A DNA stretch of 40,444 nucleotides from Streptomyces canus 299MFChir4.1 (GTDB taxonomy: Bacteria > Actinomycetota > Actinomycetes > Streptomycetales > Streptomycetaceae). Location of the stretch: the NCBI RefSeq assembly GCF_000383615.1, contig NZ_KB911633.1, forward strand, positions 1 through 40,444, read 5' to 3'. The stretch's first letter is position 1, and each line of letters starts with the position of its first letter. Below are positions 39,084-40,444 of this stretch, one piece after another. A program made the position numbers and the translations under genes. The notes below the pieces were generated by a model. That model ran no database searches, was not told where the DNA came from, and saw nothing but the letters and a program-made list of their open reading frames with translations.

Positions 39084-40148
39084 ATGTCTGAGACAACTGG
39101 TGCCAGCTACGCAGCCGCGGGCGTCGACATCGAGGCGGGCGACCGCGCCGTAGAGCTGATGAAGGAGTGGGTGAAGAAGACGCAGCGCCCCGAGGTCCTC
39201 GGCGGCCTCGGCGGTTTCGCCGGCCTCTTCGACGCCTCCGCCCTGAGGCGCTACGAGCGTCCCCTGCTGGCCTCGGCCACCGACGGTGTCGGCACCAAGG
39301 TGGACATCGCGCGCCAGCTGGGCGTCTACGACACCATCGGCCACGACCTGGTCGCGATGGTCATGGACGACATCGTGGTGTGCGGTGCCGAGCCGCTGTT
39401 CATGACCGACTACATCTGTGTCGGCAAGGTCCACCCGGAGCGGGTCGCCGCGATCGTCAAGGGCATCGCCGAGGGCTGTGTGCTCGCTGGCTGCGCTCTG
39501 GTGGGCGGCGAGACGGCCGAGCACCCGGGTCTGCTGGGCCCGGACGACTTCGACGTCGCCGGCGCCGGTACGGGCGTCGTGGAGGCCGACCGGCTGCTCG
39601 GCGCGGATCGCATCCGTAAGGGTGACGCCGTGATCGCCATGGCGTCCTCGGGACTTCACTCGAACGGGTACTCGCTCGTCCGGCATGTGCTCCTGAACGA
39701 GGCGGGCCTCGCCCTGGACGCCCGGATCGAGGAGCTCGGCCGCACGCTCGGCGAGGAGCTCCTGGAGCCCACCAAGATCTACTCGCTGGACTGCCTGGCC
39801 CTGATCAGCACGGCCGAGGTGCACGCCTTCTCGCACGTCACCGGCGGCGGCCTCGCGGCCAACCTGGCCCGTGTCGTCCCCGACGGCCTGCACGCCGTCG
39901 TGGACCGCGCCACGTGGACCCCGGACCCGATCTTCGACCTCGTCGGCAGGACGGGGCAGGTCGAGCGCCTGGAGCTGGAGAAGACCCTGAACATGGGCGT
40001 GGGCATGATCGCGATCGTCCCCGAGGAATCGGTGGACGTCGCTCTGGCCACCCTGGACGACCGCGGGGTCGAGGCCTGGGTCGCGGGCGAGATCACGGAC
40101 CGCGGCGAGCACGCCACGGGTGCCGAGCTCGTCGGTGACTACGCCTAG
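39084..40148 (+). CDS. purM: AIR synthetase (FGAM cyclo-ligase)
   Basis: A 354-aa ATP-dependent cyclo-ligase converting FGAM to AIR. SYAAAGVDIEAGDRAVELMK is the N-terminal motif; LLASATDGVGTKVDIARQLG (61-80) binds phosphate and metal; HDLVAMVMDDIVVCGAEPLFMTDYI, ALVGGETAEHPGLL and MASSGLHSNGYSLVRHVL are all intact; HVTGGGLAANLARVVP is near residue 252. ATG start; upstream spacing and context put it in the purF operon. The stop codon is followed after a few bases by an insertion-sequence end, so the original downstream gene is now separated. Confidence 0.97.
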   Translation: MSETTGASYAAAGVDIEAGDRAVELMKEWVKKTQRPEVLGGLGGFAGLFDASALRRYERPLLASATDGVGTKVDIARQLGVYDTIGHDLVAMVMDDIVVCGAEPLFMTDYICVGKVHPERVAAIVKGIAEGCVLAGCALVGGETAEHPGLLGPDDFDVAGAGTGVVEADRLLGADRIRKGDAVIAMASSGLHSNGYSLVRHVLLNEAGLALDARIEELGRTLGEELLEPTKIYSLDCLALISTAEVHAFSHVTGGGLAANLARVVPDGLHAVVDRATWTPDPIFDLVGRTGQVERLELEKTLNMGVGMIAIVPEESVDVALATLDDRGVEAWVAGEITDRGEHATGAELVGDYA

Positions 40149-40444
40149 ACCCAATACCAGTGACTTAAGGGTCTCGACTGGTAGCGTGGCATCCAGGAGG
40201 TGCCTGGATGCCACGCCCTGGGCAGGTCAAGCCGGAGACGGATGAGCGGTTGTCGGACCGGATCGCGGTCGGGCTGCTAACGCGTACATTTCCGCCGGAG
40301 CTGGTGGACCGGGTGGTCGCTGAGTCCGGTCGTTCGGGTCAGCGCACTCGGCTGCTGCCGCCGCGGGTGGTGGTCTACTTCGTGCTGGCGATGTGCTTGT
40401 TCTCCGGGCAGGGGTATGAGGAGGTTGCGCGGCTGCTCACGCAG
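40149..40444 (+). mobile_element. IS4-family insertion sequence, left end (runs off window)
   Basis: The element begins close to the purM stop, probably near 40151, with a terminal-repeat-like stretch containing the inverted pair TACCAGT (40155-40161) and ACTGGTA (40177-40183), followed by the transposase gene. The right end and target duplication are outside the window. Confidence 0.7.
40208..40444 (+). CDS. IS4-family transposase, N-terminal part (truncated by window end)
   Basis: 79 codons are visible, starting MPRPGQVKPETDERLSDR at the ATG at 40208, with AGGAGG seven bases upstream. TRTFPPELVDRVVAESGRSGQRTRLLPPRVVVYFVLAMCLFSGQGYEEVARLL matches the N-terminal domain of IS4-type DDE transposases (the domain that precedes the catalytic DDE core in actinobacterial IS elements). 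The catalytic part lies beyond the window. Confidence 0.85.
   Translation, partial: MPRPGQVKPETDERLSDRIAVGLLTRTFPPELVDRVVAESGRSGQRTRLLPPRVVVYFVLAMCLFSGQGYEEVARLLTQ

Overview
The window is a segment of a high-GC actinobacterial chromosome, almost certainly Streptomyces. Reasons: coding DNA with strong G/C in third positions, frequent GTG starts, and a gene set and order I recognise from Streptomyces (SRP RNA, dnaX, purD, purC, an lsr2 paralogue, purS-purQ-purL, purF, purM, with tRNA genes between them). No database search was possible; names rest on motifs and on family knowledge.

Left part (1-13,020): repeat-rich intergenic DNA, a LytR_C membrane protein and a small ParB-like protein (minus strand), and a HerA-like ATPase (plus strand). 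At 5.3 kb two gene groups diverge from a 75-bp gap that carries a good 19-bp iron box. To the left run a siderophore-interacting reductase, an HhH-GPD protein, a small exported protein and a 39-codon ORF. To the right run a penicillin-acylase-family hydrolase, an IucB/MbtK-like acyltransferase, a DUF985 cupin and an SDR dehydrogenase. A CopC-CopD protein, a DUF72 protein and a second SDR follow.

Middle (13,200-18,000): this looks like accessory or remodelled DNA. It holds VapC, a VapB antitoxin missing its N-terminus, a large helicase-associated/WYL-like protein, about 700 bp of non-coding DNA with short repeats, a small antibiotic-biosynthesis-monooxygenase-type protein, and the C-terminal remnant of a tyrosine integrase lying beside tRNA-Ser(GGA). 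I read it as a decayed integrative element.

Right part (18,000-40,150): the SRP RNA and dnaX are followed by purine biosynthesis genes in four blocks: purD; purC; purS-purQ-purL with 4-nt overlaps; and purF-purM. Together they cover PRPP to phosphoribosylamine (PurF), GAR synthesis (PurD), FGAM synthesis (PurSQL), AIR synthesis (PurM) and SAICAR synthesis (PurC). Between the blocks lie a degenerate M48-peptidase-like membrane protein with a repetitive linker, an N,N-dimethylformamidase-like protein, a DesK/DesR-like two-component system fused in one operon to an ABC-2 exporter, three tRNA-Gly genes, an Lsr2 paralogue, a mycothiol-dependent-isomerase-type protein and a META-domain lipoprotein. 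An IS4-type insertion sequence starts within a few bases of the purM stop and runs off the window.

Most interesting candidates: the iron-box divergon pairing a cytosolic Ntn-hydrolase with a siderophore-type acyltransferase; the DesKR-ABC operon with TGACA/TGTCA operator repeats, flanked by two identical tRNA-Gly genes; the pseudo-M48 protein; and the set of predicted leaderless promoters (TANNNT, then 6-7 nt, then the start codon).
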